DNA of 64,000 bases from Aquabacterium olei (GCF_003100395.1 NZ_CP029210.1:3534001-3598000); one strand, 5' to 3'. Numbered from the stretch's first letter, positions 14,312 to 24,452 are shown. A program made the numbers and translations. Notes: generated from the sequence alone by a model not told the origin.

Positions 14312-15955
14312 ATGGGGACAGGCGCGACGTTGGGGCACCACCTGCTGAAGGCGCTGGTGGAACCGGGGCGGCGGCGGTTTGCACGCCACGTGGACGAGCT
14401 GGAGTCGGTGCAGCGGGCGCGGCTGGCGCGCTGGCTGTCGGCCGCGGCGCGCTCACCCGAGGGGCAGCGGCGCGGCGTGCGGGCAGACTGGTCGTGGGAG
14501 GAGTTTGCCCGTCAGCAACCGGTGACGACCTATGCCGACTACGCGACCGCACTGAGCGCCCAGCGCCAGCAGCGGCAGGCGCTGTTGATCGATTCACCGG
14601 TGATGCGCTATCAGCCCACCAGCGGTTCGACCTCGGCGGTGAAATGGATCCCGTACACGCGGCTGTTTCTGGACGAGCTCGATCAGGTCATCACGGCCTG
14701 GGTGGGCGACCTGTACCGCCAGTTCCCGAACCAGGGCCATGGCACGCATTACTGGTCGCTGTCGTGGATCCCGACGGCGCTGCGCGGCCAGACCGCGGGC
14801 GACATCAACGACGACATGAAGATGCTGTCGTGGGGCAAGCGCCTGCTGGCCTACCTGACGCAAGCGGCGCCGCAGGAGATCGCGCTGGCCGAGACCTCGG
14901 AGGATTCGCTGTTTGCCACGGCGGCCTGGCTGGCCGCCGACCGTTCGCTCGGCTTCATGTCGGTGTGGAGCCCGACCTTCGGCATCGGGCTGCTCGAGCA
15001 GATGGGGGCCTGGCGTGCCGAGCTGGCCGAGGTGCTGCAACGCGGTGACTGGGGCGCGCGGGCGCCTCGCATGACCAGCGTGCCCTGCCCACGCGCACCC
15101 CACGCCGCCCGGCTGCTGGCCGGTTGGGATGGCGTGCCGAACGGGCGCTTCTTCCAGGCCCTGTGGCCGGAGCTCGCGGTGCTGAGTGCCTGGGACACGG
15201 CGGCGGCGGCCCCGTGGGCGCGGCGCCTGCAAGGTCTGCTGCCGCATGCGGCCTTCCAGGGCAAGGGCCTGTGGGCGACCGAGGGCGTGGTGACCTTTCC
15301 CTTCGAGGGTCGCTATCCGCTGGCCTACCTGAGCCATGTCTACGAATTCGAGGACGCGCACGATGGCCGCGTGCTGGCGCCGTGGCAGCTGCGCACCGGC
15401 CAGGAGGTGATCCCCCTGCTGACCACGGGCAGCGGTTTTGCGCGCTACCGCATGAGCGACGTGCTGCGGGTGGAGGCGCCGCTGGGTCAGGTGCCGTGCT
15501 TCACCTTTCTGGGCCGCAACGATGGGGTCGACCTGGTGGGCGAGAAGACGAGCGCGCAGACCGCGCAGGCGGTGCAGGATGGCTTGATGCTGGACGGCGC
15601 CCTGCCCGTGACGCTGCTGGCCCTCGATGAGGCGCGCCACGGTCAACCGGGCTATGTGCTCCTGGTGGAGTGTGATGCCACGCGGCCTCGCCTGGCGCTG
15701 GAACACGACCTGGCCAGACAGGTGGAGCAGGCGCTGCAAGCCAACTTCCACTACAAGCTGGCGCGCGAGCTGGGCCAGCTGCAGCCGGCAGCCTGCGTGG
15801 CGCTGCCCCACATGCGCGCCATCTACCTCGAGCAATGCCGCGAGCGCGGAATGATCGAGGGCAACATCAAGATCGAACCGCTGCGCCACTGGACGGGCCC
15901 GGCGCCCGCTGTGCTGCGCGACGCGCTGGATGGCTGCGTGCTGTCGGCCGCCTGA
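14312..15955 (+). CDS. GH3 auxin-responsive-promoter family acyl-adenylating enzyme
   Basis: 547 aa. The ATP/AMP-binding segment YQPTSGSTSAVKWIPYT is the GH3 version of the adenylation P-loop, followed by the family order LDQVITAWVGDLY, a central region with SWGKRLLAYL, FMSVWSPTFGIGLLEQM, and a C-terminal part with FTFLGRNDGVDLVGEKTS, the acid-rich acyl-acid/ATP motif of GH3 enzymes. Plant GH3 proteins join amino acids to acyl acids such as auxin or jasmonate; bacterial members are mostly uncharacterised. Set between two GNAT-like genes, it probably activates a carboxylic acid for conjugation. ATG at 14312 is the first good start after the upstream stop. Confidence 0.8.
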   Translation: MGTGATLGHHLLKALVEPGRRRFARHVDELESVQRARLARWLSAAARSPEGQRRGVRADWSWEEFARQQPVTTYADYATALSAQRQQRQALLIDSPVMRYQPTSGSTSAVKWIPYTRLFLDELDQVITAWVGDLYRQFPNQGHGTHYWSLSWIPTALRGQTAGDINDDMKMLSWGKRLLAYLTQAAPQEIALAETSEDSLFATAAWLAADRSLGFMSVWSPTFGIGLLEQMGAWRAELAEVLQRGDWGARAPRMTSVPCPRAPHAARLLAGWDGVPNGRFFQALWPELAVLSAWDTAAAAPWARRLQGLLPHAAFQGKGLWATEGVVTFPFEGRYPLAYLSHVYEFEDAHDGRVLAPWQLRTGQEVIPLLTTGSGFARYRMSDVLRVEAPLGQVPCFTFLGRNDGVDLVGEKTSAQTAQAVQDGLMLDGALPVTLLALDEARHGQPGYVLLVECDATRPRLALEHDLARQVEQALQANFHYKLARELGQLQPAACVALPHMRAIYLEQCRERGMIEGNIKIEPLRHWTGPAPAVLRDALDGCVLSAA

Positions 15956-16003
15956 CCCCGTTCTCCCACCGCTCCTGTCGTTCCCTTTTCAAGCAGTCTC
16001 GCC

Positions 16004-17101
16004 ATGGCCATCACCATCCGTCTGGGCACCTCCGCCGACAACCCGCGCATCCAGGACCTGATCACCAAGATCACCATGCCAGGGCTGGCGCAGATGTGCT
16101 TTCAGCGCACCCCCGACTTCTTCACCGGCGCACGGGTGATCGGTGACGAGTTCATCGTCGCGGTGGCCGAGGACGATGAGCGCCCGGAGGTGCTTGCGGG
16201 GCTCACCGTGATCTCGGGGCGGGACCTCTACATCAGTGGCCAGAAGCGGCGCGTGTACTACTCGGGTGACACGCGGGTCGACCCGTTCTACCGGCGACGG
16301 GGCATTGCATCGTCGCTGTTCATGGAGCAGAAGAAGTACCGCACCGACCAGGAGTTGCTGCAAGGCATCGTGCTCAAGGACAACACGGCCCCGCTCGAGG
16401 CGGCGGCCAATGTGGCCGACGGCGTGCTGTTCCGCTTCTGGGTCAGCCACACGATCGAAACGAGCTTCATCTATGTGCGCAAGCAGGCGCCCCGCATCCC
16501 GCATGGCGTGACGTTGCGTCAGGCGACCCGCGCCGATGCGCCGCGCATGCAGGCCTACTTCGACCGCGAGGCGCCACGCCGCAACGGCTACCCGGTGTAC
16601 GACTTCAGCAAGTTGCTGGCCGGTGACCCTTACTACACCGGGCTGCGCATCGAGGACTATGTGCTGGCCGAGCGCCACGGCGAGATCGTCGGGATGCTGG
16701 CCGGCTGGGACCAGAAGGCCTACAAGCAGACGCGCATCGTGGGCTTCAAGCCGGTGGTGAAGGTGCTGCGGCCGCTCTACAACCTGTATGTGGGGCTGGC
16801 GGGTGGCTTCCGGCTGCCGCCGGTGGGGGGTGTGCTGAACTACCTGACGGTCTACAACACGCTGGTGAGCGAGGACGATCCGGCCGTGCACCGCGCGCTG
16901 CTGGACTGGCTGATGGCGCACCAGGGCCAGAAATACGATGCGATCGCAACGGCGTTCACCCACGGCGACCCGCTGGCCGAGGTGCCACGGGGCTACAAGC
17001 GGCAGAAGCTCATCTCGAGCAACTTCTGGCTGAGCTATGGCGACGACCCGCGGCCCGGCATCGATGCGCGGCCGCTGTATGTGGAGCTGGGCCGGCTCTG
17101 A
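16004..17101 (+). CDS. GNAT family acyltransferase, GH3 cluster
   Basis: 365 aa, larger than a single GNAT domain (about 150 aa). An N-terminal GNAT domain holds the acetyl-CoA motif SGDTRVDPFYRRRGIASSLF at about 85-104, a good match to Arg-x-x-Gly-x-Ala. A second half (about 165-340) with GVTLRQATRADAPRMQAYF may be a further GNAT-like fold. It follows the GH3-family gene by 48 bp on the same strand. The substrate is unknown; one guess is acylation or N-acetylation of the GH3 product. Confidence 0.75.
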   Translation: MAITIRLGTSADNPRIQDLITKITMPGLAQMCFQRTPDFFTGARVIGDEFIVAVAEDDERPEVLAGLTVISGRDLYISGQKRRVYYSGDTRVDPFYRRRGIASSLFMEQKKYRTDQELLQGIVLKDNTAPLEAAANVADGVLFRFWVSHTIETSFIYVRKQAPRIPHGVTLRQATRADAPRMQAYFDREAPRRNGYPVYDFSKLLAGDPYYTGLRIEDYVLAERHGEIVGMLAGWDQKAYKQTRIVGFKPVVKVLRPLYNLYVGLAGGFRLPPVGGVLNYLTVYNTLVSEDDPAVHRALLDWLMAHQGQKYDAIATAFTHGDPLAEVPRGYKRQKLISSNFWLSYGDDPRPGIDARPLYVELGRL

Positions 17102-17125
17102 TGCGACCGGCCCGTGGCCCGGCCG

Positions 17126-18538
17126 TCAGGCGGCGCGGGCCTCTGGCATGGCTTTCGGCGCTTCGGTGGCGGACAGGGCCTCGTCGGCCATGCGGGCCAG
17201 CACCGCATCCACCCGGGTGAGGAAGGCGCGCACGTCGGCCTCGTCGGTTTCGGCGCGCTGCCAGGTCATGGGGATGCTGAGCCGGCCGTCGAGCTCGGTG
17301 AGCACCGGCAGCGGCGAGATGCTGTTGACCACGCCGACCATCTGCTCGACACGCACGCGCCCCACGGGCGGCTGGATTGCTGCGACATCGCCCAGGCTGG
17401 TGGCATGGCAGCTGATTTTCGGGAAGCGGCCCGCGCGCATCATCTTGACCGCGATGTGGCCGATCAGCGTGCGGCCCAGCCAGGGGGTGAGCTCGTCCCA
17501 CAGGTAGGTCCAGGCCATCTCGCGACGGGCGTAGCGGGCCTGGCCTTCGCGGATGGCGGCGTCGACGGCGCGCACGCGGGCGAGCAGCGGCTTGCGGGGA
17601 TCCGATTCGATCACGAGGAAGGCGCCGACGTGGTTGCCCCACAGCGGGCCATGCCCCGCCGCCGCAGGGTAGTGGCGGCGGAGGTTGACGGAGATGCGGA
17701 TGACGGCCGCGGCCAGGGGGTCGTCAGGCGCCTGCTCGAGAAAGGCCTGCGCCAGACCGGACACGACCAGGGTGTTGAGCGACACACCGAGCCCCCGGGC
17801 GGCAGCGCGCAGCCGCGCCGTGCCGACAGGCACCTGGTGGTGGCACAGGCCGGTGGTGGTGTAGTGCGGCTGCAAGCGGGTGGGCAGTTGCTGCACGTGC
17901 AGCGCGGCCAACTGCCGTCGCTCGGCAACGCGGTGGGCGCGCGAGCGCCACAGCTGACGCGGCCACTGCCACCAGTGCGTGGGCGCGATGGCGCCGAGCA
18001 TCGAAGGCGCCTCCAGCGGCATCGGCTCGATCAGGCTGCCCTCCAGTCCACGCAGCAGCTGTGACACCAGGTGCACCATGGTCATGCCGTCGGCAAAGAT
18101 GTGGGGCACGCCGAAGATCAGCGCGGGGCGCTCAGGATGGGGCGCAAAGTGCACCCGCAGCCCCAGGCCCCGCTCCAGTGGCACCACGTCGTGCAGGGCG
18201 TCGCGGTGCCAGGCGAGCAGCACGTCCGGGTCATCGAGATCGAGGCCGGGGTGGACGCGCAGCACGCGCTCGAACAGCTGGTCGATCAGTGGCCCCTCGG
18301 GCAGCACGCGGAAATGACAGCGGTGCAGGCCGGGTTCGACCACCGACCGCAGCTTGGGGTAGGCCGTGACCAGCGCACGCAGCACGCCGCGCAGCGTTGC
18401 CTCGTCGACGGGGGCACTCAGACGCACCAGATAGGGCTGGATCATGGTGCCGGCCAGGCCCTCGATGGCGGCATAGCCGTGCTCGGTGCGGTTCATCGGC
18501 ACCGTCGAAGGGGGCTCATCAGACAAAACGTGTGACAT
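17126..18538 (-). CDS. Condensation-superfamily acyltransferase (wax-synthase/DGAT-like)
   Basis: 470 aa. The catalytic HxxxDG motif of the CoA-dependent acyltransferase superfamily is present as HIFADG (His146-Gly151), and the mid-protein segment [16 protein letters not shown] matches the linker helix of wax-ester synthase/condensation folds. Only one of the two histidines of the HHxxxDG pattern is present (PHIFADG). Substrates could be an acyl-CoA and an alcohol or amine. It lies tail-to-tail with the GNAT gene at 16004 (24 bp) and head-to-head with hemE. Start at 18538; MNRTEH at 18496 is an alternative. Confidence 0.7.
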   Translation of the reverse strand: MSHVLSDEPPSTVPMNRTEHGYAAIEGLAGTMIQPYLVRLSAPVDEATLRGVLRALVTAYPKLRSVVEPGLHRCHFRVLPEGPLIDQLFERVLRVHPGLDLDDPDVLLAWHRDALHDVVPLERGLGLRVHFAPHPERPALIFGVPHIFADGMTMVHLVSQLLRGLEGSLIEPMPLEAPSMLGAIAPTHWWQWPRQLWRSRAHRVAERRQLAALHVQQLPTRLQPHYTTTGLCHHQVPVGTARLRAAARGLGVSLNTLVVSGLAQAFLEQAPDDPLAAAVIRISVNLRRHYPAAAGHGPLWGNHVGAFLVIESDPRKPLLARVRAVDAAIREGQARYARREMAWTYLWDELTPWLGRTLIGHIAVKMMRAGRFPKISCHATSLGDVAAIQPPVGRVRVEQMVGVVNSISPLPVLTELDGRLSIPMTWQRAETDEADVRAFLTRVDAVLARMADEALSATEAPKAMPEARAA

Positions 18539-18632
18539 ACAACGCATGCTGGCAGAGCCGGATGTGATCTGGCTCAGGACTTGCGCGCCCTCCCCCCTGA
18601 ATGCGCTGAGGGGGACTGCCTACAATGCGCGG

Positions 18633-19745
18633 ATGACCGTCGCCACCTCATCCCCCTCGCTGCCCCCTCTGGCCAACGACCGCTTTCTGCGCGCCTGCCT
18701 GCGCCTGCCCACCGACTGCACGCCCGTGTGGCTGATGCGCCAGGCCGGCCGCTACCTCCCGGAGTACCGCGCCACGCGCGACCAGGCCGGCAGCTTCATG
18801 GGCCTGGCCACCAACCCGGAGCTGGCCTGCGAGGTGACGATGCAGCCGCTGCGCCGCTACGACCTGGACGCGGCCATCCTGTTCAGCGACATCCTGACCG
18901 TGCCCGATGCCATGGGCCTGGGCCTGAGCTTTGCCGTCGGAGAAGGCCCGAAGTTCGCCAAGGTCGTGCGCGACGAAGCCGCCGTGGCCGAGCTCGCCGT
19001 GCCGGACATGGACAAGCTGCGCTATGTGTTCGATGCCGTGCGCACCATCCGCCGTGAACTGTCTGACGCCAACGGCGTGGGCAAGGTGCCGCTGATCGGC
19101 TTCTCGGGCAGCCCGTGGACGCTGGCCTGCTACATGGTCGAAGGCGGTGGCTCGGACGACTACCGCGCCGTCAAGACGCTGATGTACCAGCGCCCCGACC
19201 TGATGCACCGCATCCTGAGCGTCAACGCCGATGCGGTGGCCCTCTACCTGAACACCCAGATCGAAGCCGGCGCGCAGGCCGTGATGGTGTTCGACTCGTG
19301 GGGGGGCGTGCTGGCCGATGGCGCCTTCCAGCAGTTCAGCCTGGCTTACACGCAGCGCGTGCTCAGCCAACTGAAGAAGGAGCACAACGGCTTCCGCATC
19401 CCGCACATCGTGTTCACCAAGGGCGGCGGCATCTGGCTGAACGAGATTGCCGACAGCGGCGCCGACGTGATCGGGCTGGACTGGACCATGGGACTGGACA
19501 AGGCCCGCGCCCTGACCGGCGACCGCGTGGCGCTGCAAGGCAACCTGGATCCGAACGTGCTGTTTGCCAACCCCGAGCAGGTGCAGGCCGAGGTCAAGCG
19601 CACGCTGGATGCGTTCGGCAAGCACACGGCGCAATCGGGCCATGTGTTCAACCTGGGCCACGGCATCAGCCAGTTCACCCCGCCGGAAAACGTGTCGGTG
19701 CTGGTGGACACGGTGCACGCCCACAGCCGCGCGCTGCACGGCTGA
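18633..19745 (+). CDS. hemE: Uroporphyrinogen decarboxylase
   Basis: 370 aa, family-typical. Cytoplasmic enzyme of haem synthesis that removes four carboxyl groups from uroporphyrinogen III to give coproporphyrinogen III. The signature [13 protein letters not shown] with the catalytic Arg residues and the second signature [19 protein letters not shown] are present. I chose the ATG at 18633 (MTVATSSP), just before the conserved N-terminus [14 protein letters not shown]; earlier in-frame Met codons would run into the divergent promoter region. A TACAAT box lies 7 bp upstream of the start, so the leader may be very short. Confidence 0.97.
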   Translation: MTVATSSPSLPPLANDRFLRACLRLPTDCTPVWLMRQAGRYLPEYRATRDQAGSFMGLATNPELACEVTMQPLRRYDLDAAILFSDILTVPDAMGLGLSFAVGEGPKFAKVVRDEAAVAELAVPDMDKLRYVFDAVRTIRRELSDANGVGKVPLIGFSGSPWTLACYMVEGGGSDDYRAVKTLMYQRPDLMHRILSVNADAVALYLNTQIEAGAQAVMVFDSWGGVLADGAFQQFSLAYTQRVLSQLKKEHNGFRIPHIVFTKGGGIWLNEIADSGADVIGLDWTMGLDKARALTGDRVALQGNLDPNVLFANPEQVQAEVKRTLDAFGKHTAQSGHVFNLGHGISQFTPPENVSVLVDTVHAHSRALHG

Positions 19746-19772
19746 CCTTCCCGGGCGGCCCATCGACGCCGC

Positions 19773-20852
19773 TCAGCGCCGCTCGATGACCACCGGGCGC
19801 ACCTGCAACGCATGCTGCGCCTGCCGAGCCGCCGCATGCGCCTGCTCGCGCGAGGCATACGGCCCGACCTGCAGCTTGAACAGCGACGACTCCTGGAACA
19901 CCGCCAGCAGTGGCTGAAGCGCGTGCAGGTCGGTGGCAATGCGTTGCTGCAGGCGCTCGACGCTGTCACGGCGCGTCAGCGCGGCCAGTTGGACCCAGAA
20001 GCCGCGTGCGGCGGTGGTGTAGGCCCGGGCGGGCGCCGGTTCGGTCGCCAACGGGGTGTGTGCCGGCGGCGTGGCCACGGGGGCGGCTGCCCCTCCTGCG
20101 GTCAGCCCGACAGGCTCCGCCCCCCCTTCGAGGCGGCCCGAGGCCAGGGTTGCGGCCTCGCTTTCGGGCGAGCCGGGCAGCGCCGGGTCGAGCGGTGTGC
20201 CTCGGCGCCAGGCCCCGGAGCGGATCTCGTCGAAGGTCAGGCGCTCGACCTCGACCTCGCTGAGTCCGCCGGTGATGCCCAGCCGGTGGGCGGCCGCATA
20301 GCTGAGGTCGATGACGCGCTCGCGGTGGAAGGGCCCTCGGTCGTTGATGCGCACGATGACCTCCTTGCCGGAAGCCACATGCCGAACGCGGGCGTAGCTC
20401 GGGATGGGCAGGGTGCGGTGCGCGGCCGTGAGGCCGTAGACGCTGTACAGCTCGCCGCTGGCGGTGCGGCGACCATGAAACCGCGTGCCGTACCACGAAG
20501 CGAGCCCCCGTTCGCGAAATGCCTGATCTTCACGTTCCGGTGTGTAACGCTGACCCAGCACGGTGTAAGGCTTGTTGGCGCCACCGGAGCGGATGGGTTC
20601 GATCCGCGGCTCGGACGCCGCGGCCGCCAGCAGTTCGGGGGGCGGGTTCAACGGGGGGCCGTCGCGGTCGGGATGGCGCGCGACCACCGGGGGCACGCCG
20701 GCCGGCGTCCGGGCCGCCTGCCCTGCCCCGCGGTCGCTGCCCGGGCCGCTGGCACAGCCTGCCAGCACGCCCAGCAGGGCCAGCCACGGGGCCACGCCGG
20801 CACCGCGGCGCAGCATGTTCACAGTCGGGGTGGAGGGCAGGAGGCGGTGCAT
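19773..20852 (-). CDS. rlpA: Septal ring lytic transglycosylase RlpA (lipoprotein)
   Basis: 359 aa from the ATG at 20852 (an internal Met at 20816 would give a more usual signal length). Lipobox LAGC, so an outer-membrane lipoprotein. The double-psi beta-barrel domain (GLASWYGTRFHGRRTASGE, VRINDRGPFHRERVIDLSYAAA) holds the catalytic Asp of RlpA and cuts denuded peptidoglycan glycan strands. The C-terminal SPOR domain (about 285-359: GFWVQLAALTRRDSVERLQQ, FKLQVGPYASREQAHAAARQ) targets it to division septa. It is divergent from the decarboxylase-hydrolase fusion gene. Confidence 0.92.
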   Translation of the reverse strand: MHRLLPSTPTVNMLRRGAGVAPWLALLGVLAGCASGPGSDRGAGQAARTPAGVPPVVARHPDRDGPPLNPPPELLAAAASEPRIEPIRSGGANKPYTVLGQRYTPEREDQAFRERGLASWYGTRFHGRRTASGELYSVYGLTAAHRTLPIPSYARVRHVASGKEVIVRINDRGPFHRERVIDLSYAAAHRLGITGGLSEVEVERLTFDEIRSGAWRRGTPLDPALPGSPESEAATLASGRLEGGAEPVGLTAGGAAAPVATPPAHTPLATEPAPARAYTTAARGFWVQLAALTRRDSVERLQQRIATDLHALQPLLAVFQESSLFKLQVGPYASREQAHAAARQAQHALQVRPVVIERR

Positions 20853-21055
20853 GCGCGCACGATACCGCAAGCCCACCGACTGAAGTGACAGGTCGTTTCC
20901 GCCCGAACAGGCGGCCGGGGCCCACCCTGGTGTTACACGGCGCCCCCTCCGTCTTGCCCCGATGCGCGCGGCAAGGAAGGCAACGCGGCACAATTCGCAT
21001 CTCGTGGCCGCCACCCGGCCGCCCTTTCCAGACCGCCTGCCCTGCCCACGCCGCC

Positions 21056-22315
21056 ATGTCACGACCAGAGGACCCCGTTTTCCAGCACGACTTCGAGCGC
21101 GGCATGCGCAACCGGCGCGCCGCGCTGGGTGATGCCTGGGTCGACAAGTCCATCGCCAAGGCCAACCGCTTCAACGCCGAGTTCCAGCACTTCATCACCG
21201 AGTACGCCTGGCACGGTGCCTGGGGCCGCCCCGGCCTGGACTGGAAGACCCGCCGCGTGCTGGTTCTGGCGGTCACGAGTGCGCTGGGCCGCTGGGACGA
21301 GTTCGAGATCCACCTCCGCGGCTCGCTGACACCCGGCAACGCCCACACACTGACCCCGGAAGAGGTGCGCGAGGCGCTGATCCAGATCGCCATCTATGCC
21401 GGCGTGCCGGCGGCCAACACCGGCTTTGCCAAGGCGGTGCAGATCCTGCGCGAACTGGGCATGGAGCCCGAACCCCACCCGGCCGACCAGGCCTGGCACA
21501 CCGGCGTGGGCCGCTCGGTGTTCACGCACACCCGCCCCAAGCTGCACGCCACGGTGCGCGACGCCCGCAACAAGGCGCCGGCGCACACGCTCGTGCTCAG
21601 CCACGCACTGGGCCAGGACGGCAGCATGTGGGACCTCGTGGCCAACGAACTGGCCGCAGGCCACCGCGTGATCTGCCCCGACACCCGCGGCCATGGCCGC
21701 TCGCAGACGCCCTCCGAGCCGCTGACCCTGACCGAACTGGCCGCCGATGCCGCCCGCCTGATCGACGAGGTGGCCGGTGGAGAGCCCGTGGTGTGGGTGG
21801 GCCTGTCGATGGGCGGGCTGATCGGACAGGAACTGGCCTTGCGCCACCCGGACAAGGTCAAGGCCCTGGTGCTGGCCAACACGACGGCCGGCTACGACGA
21901 GGCCGGCCGCGAGGCCATCGGGCAGCGCATTGCCACGGTGGAATCGCACGGCCTGGGCGCCATCGGCACCTCGACCATGGCGCGCTTCTTCAGCGATGAA
22001 TTCCGCCGCACGCAGGCCGCCGCCGTGGCCCGCCACCAGCGCCTGCTCGAATCCACCGACCCCGAGGGTTACACCGCCTGCGCCGCCGCGCTGTGCGAGG
22101 CCGACTACGGCTACCGCCTCGGCCAGCTCCGGCTGCCCACGCTGGTGGTGGCCGGCAGCGTCGACCAGACCACGCCGGTGGCGGCCGCCCAGGCGCTCGC
22201 ACGGGCCATCCCGGGCGCGCAGCTGGCGGTGCTGGAAGGCTGCGCCCACCTGAGCGCCGTCGAACAGCCACAGGCCTTTGCCGAGCTGCTCAGCGAGTTC
22301 GTGGCCAGCCTCTGA
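21056..22315 (+). CDS. Carboxymuconolactone decarboxylase / alpha-beta hydrolase fusion (PcaL-like, reversed order)
   Basis: 419 aa. Residues about 1-135 form a carboxymuconolactone decarboxylase (PcaC-type) domain (WKTRRVLVLAVTSALGRWDEFEIHL, ALIQIAIYAGVPAANTGF). Residues about 150-419 form an alpha/beta hydrolase like 3-oxoadipate enol-lactonase (PcaD): SHALGQDGSMWD, the nucleophile elbow GLSMGG, an acid in GSVDQTTP and His in CAHLSAVEQP. Known PcaL fusions run hydrolase first and decarboxylase second; here the order is reversed. No other protocatechuate genes are nearby, so the substrate may differ from the beta-ketoadipate pathway. The stop overlaps the start of rep by one base (TGATG). 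Confidence 0.85.
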   Translation: MSRPEDPVFQHDFERGMRNRRAALGDAWVDKSIAKANRFNAEFQHFITEYAWHGAWGRPGLDWKTRRVLVLAVTSALGRWDEFEIHLRGSLTPGNAHTLTPEEVREALIQIAIYAGVPAANTGFAKAVQILRELGMEPEPHPADQAWHTGVGRSVFTHTRPKLHATVRDARNKAPAHTLVLSHALGQDGSMWDLVANELAAGHRVICPDTRGHGRSQTPSEPLTLTELAADAARLIDEVAGGEPVVWVGLSMGGLIGQELALRHPDKVKALVLANTTAGYDEAGREAIGQRIATVESHGLGAIGTSTMARFFSDEFRRTQAAAVARHQRLLESTDPEGYTACAAALCEADYGYRLGQLRLPTLVVAGSVDQTTPVAAAQALARAIPGAQLAVLEGCAHLSAVEQPQAFAELLSEFVASL

Positions 22316-24405
22316 TGTCTGTTCCGACCATGAACCCGGCCCAGATGGCGGCCGTGGAGCACCTGGACACGCCCTGCCTGGTGCTGGCCGGCGCCGGCTC
22401 TGGCAAGACCCGCGTGATCACCCACAAGATCGCGCGGCTGCTGCAGCCGGGCTACGGCGCCGACCTGGCGCCCTCGCAGATCGGCGCCATCACCTTCACC
22501 AACAAGGCCGCCGCGGAAATGCGCGAGCGGGTCAAGAGCCTGATCGGCCCGCGGGCCGCGGCCAAACTGCTGGTCAGCACCTTCCACTCGCTGGGCGTCA
22601 AGCTGCTGCGCGAGGACGGCAGCGCGCTCGGGCTCAAGCAGGGCTTTTCCATCCTCGACAGCGACGACGTCACGAGCATCCTGCGCGACTGCGGCGCCAC
22701 GACCGATGCCAAGCTGGCCCGGAGCTGGCAGTGGACGATCAGCCTGTGGAAGAACCAGGGGCTGGACTCGAACGCCGCCCTGAGCCACTGCAAGACCGAC
22801 GACGACGTGGTGGCCGCGCGGGTGATGAAACTGTACGAAGAACGGCTGCTCGCCTACCAGGCGGTCGATTTCGACGACCTGATCGGCCTGCCGCTGAAGC
22901 TGCTGCAGGAGCATGAGGCCGTGCGCCAGAAGTGGCAGCGCCAGCTGCGCCACGTGCTGGTCGACGAGTATCAGGACACCAACGCCACGCAGTACGAGCT
23001 GCTCAAGCTGCTGGTCGGGCCGGACGGCGTGTTCACCGCGGTGGGCGACGACGACCAGTCGATCTACGGCTGGCGCGGCGCCACGCTGGACAACCTCAAG
23101 CGACTGCCGCAGGACTACCCCAGCCTCAAGGTCATCCCGCTGGAGCAGAACTACCGCTCGACCAGCGCCATCCTGCGCGCGGCCAACCACGTCATCCAGC
23201 TCAACCCCAAGCTGTTCCAGAAGACGCTGTGGTCGGACCTGGGCGAAGGTGAGCCCATCAAGCTGATGGCGTGCGACAACGAAGAGCACGAGGCCGAGCG
23301 CACCGTGGCGCACTTCCAGTTGCTGCGCAACCGCCTGCTGCACGACCACCCGGGCAGCGACAAGGCCGACTGGAGCAACTTCGCCATCCTGTACCGCGCC
23401 AACCACCAGGCGCGGCCCTTCGAGCAGGCGCTGCGCAAGGCCAACATCCCGTACAAGGTGTCGGGCGGGCAGAGCTTTTTCGACAAGGCCGAGATCAAGG
23501 ACCTGTGCGCCTGGCTGCGCCTGCTGATCAACAACAACGACGACCCGGCGTTTTTGCGCGCGGTGACGACGCCCAAGCGCGGCATCGGCCACCAGACGCT
23601 GGGCGCCCTGGGCGAATTCGCGGGCAAGTGGAAGGTGAGCCTGTTCGAGGCGCTGTTCTCGGAGTCGCTGGGCACGGCGCTGAACCGGCGTGCGCTCGAT
23701 GGCCTGCACGAGTTCGGCCGCTACGTGAACGACCTGGAGTACCGCGCCCGCCAGACCGTGGGCGCTGAAGCGGCCAAGGAACTGCTGCTGGAGTGGCTCA
23801 AGGAGATCGGCTACGAGCAGCACCTTTACGACAACGAAGAAAACGAGAAGGTCGCGGCGGCGCGCTGGGCCAACGTGCTGGATTTCGTCGACTGGGTGGC
23901 CAAGCGCTGCGGCGGTGAGATCGAGAACGACGGCGGCATGACGGTCGAGAGCGAACGCAAGAACGTGCTCGAGGTGGCGCAGCTGATCTCGCTGATCACC
24001 AGCCTGGCCGAGCGCGAGAGCGATCAGAAGCAGGTGACGCTGACCACACTGCACGCCTCGAAGGGCCTGGAGTGGCCCCACGTGGTGCTGGCCGGCGTCA
24101 ACGAGGGGCTGCTGCCCTTCTCGCGCGAGGACGGCGAGATCAGCGGCCAGCAGGTCGAGGAAGAGCGCCGGCTGATGTATGTGGGCATCACGCGCGCGCG
24201 GCTGACGCTGGGCGTGAGCGTGCTCAAGCGCCGCAAGAAGGGCCGTGAGTACGTGCAGGCCACGCCCAGCCGCTTCATTGCCGAAATGAAGCTGGACGAA
24301 GGGGGCGGCCAGAAAGAAGACCCCCGCGAGAAGCTGAAGCGCCTGCGCGAAGAGATGGCGGCCAAGGCCAAGCTGAGCGCGGCCGCAGCGAAATCGCAGC
24401 TCTAG
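22315..24405 (+). CDS. rep: ATP-dependent DNA helicase Rep
   Basis: 696 aa superfamily 1A helicase, Rep/UvrD type. Motif I AGAGSGKTR, Ia TFTNKAAAEM, II VDEYQDTN, III DDDQSIYGWRGA, IV EQNYRST, V TLHASKGLEWPHV, VI MYVGITRARL. It moves 3' to 5' and helps forks restart by clearing bound proteins. The start ATG overlaps the stop of the upstream fusion gene by one base, suggesting shared translation even though the functions are unrelated. A hairpin follows the stop. Confidence 0.93.
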   Translation: MSVPTMNPAQMAAVEHLDTPCLVLAGAGSGKTRVITHKIARLLQPGYGADLAPSQIGAITFTNKAAAEMRERVKSLIGPRAAAKLLVSTFHSLGVKLLREDGSALGLKQGFSILDSDDVTSILRDCGATTDAKLARSWQWTISLWKNQGLDSNAALSHCKTDDDVVAARVMKLYEERLLAYQAVDFDDLIGLPLKLLQEHEAVRQKWQRQLRHVLVDEYQDTNATQYELLKLLVGPDGVFTAVGDDDQSIYGWRGATLDNLKRLPQDYPSLKVIPLEQNYRSTSAILRAANHVIQLNPKLFQKTLWSDLGEGEPIKLMACDNEEHEAERTVAHFQLLRNRLLHDHPGSDKADWSNFAILYRANHQARPFEQALRKANIPYKVSGGQSFFDKAEIKDLCAWLRLLINNNDDPAFLRAVTTPKRGIGHQTLGALGEFAGKWKVSLFEALFSESLGTALNRRALDGLHEFGRYVNDLEYRARQTVGAEAAKELLLEWLKEIGYEQHLYDNEENEKVAAARWANVLDFVDWVAKRCGGEIENDGGMTVESERKNVLEVAQLISLITSLAERESDQKQVTLTTLHASKGLEWPHVVLAGVNEGLLPFSREDGEISGQQVEEERRLMYVGITRARLTLGVSVLKRRKKGREYVQATPSRFIAEMKLDEGGGQKEDPREKLKRLREEMAAKAKLSAAAAKSQL

Positions 24406-24419
24406 CCGTCACCGGGCCG

Positions 24420-24452
24420 AAAAAAAACCCGAGTCCTTGCAGACTCGGGTTT
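24420..24452. terminator. Hairpin terminator after rep
   Basis: Stem AAACCCGAGTC / GACTCGGGTTT (24425-24435 and 24442-24452) with a 6-base loop, flanked by a run of eight A on the left. It is symmetric, so it could stop transcription from either side; the better T tract is for minus-strand transcripts. The useful one is probably the end of the rep transcript. Confidence 0.75.
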
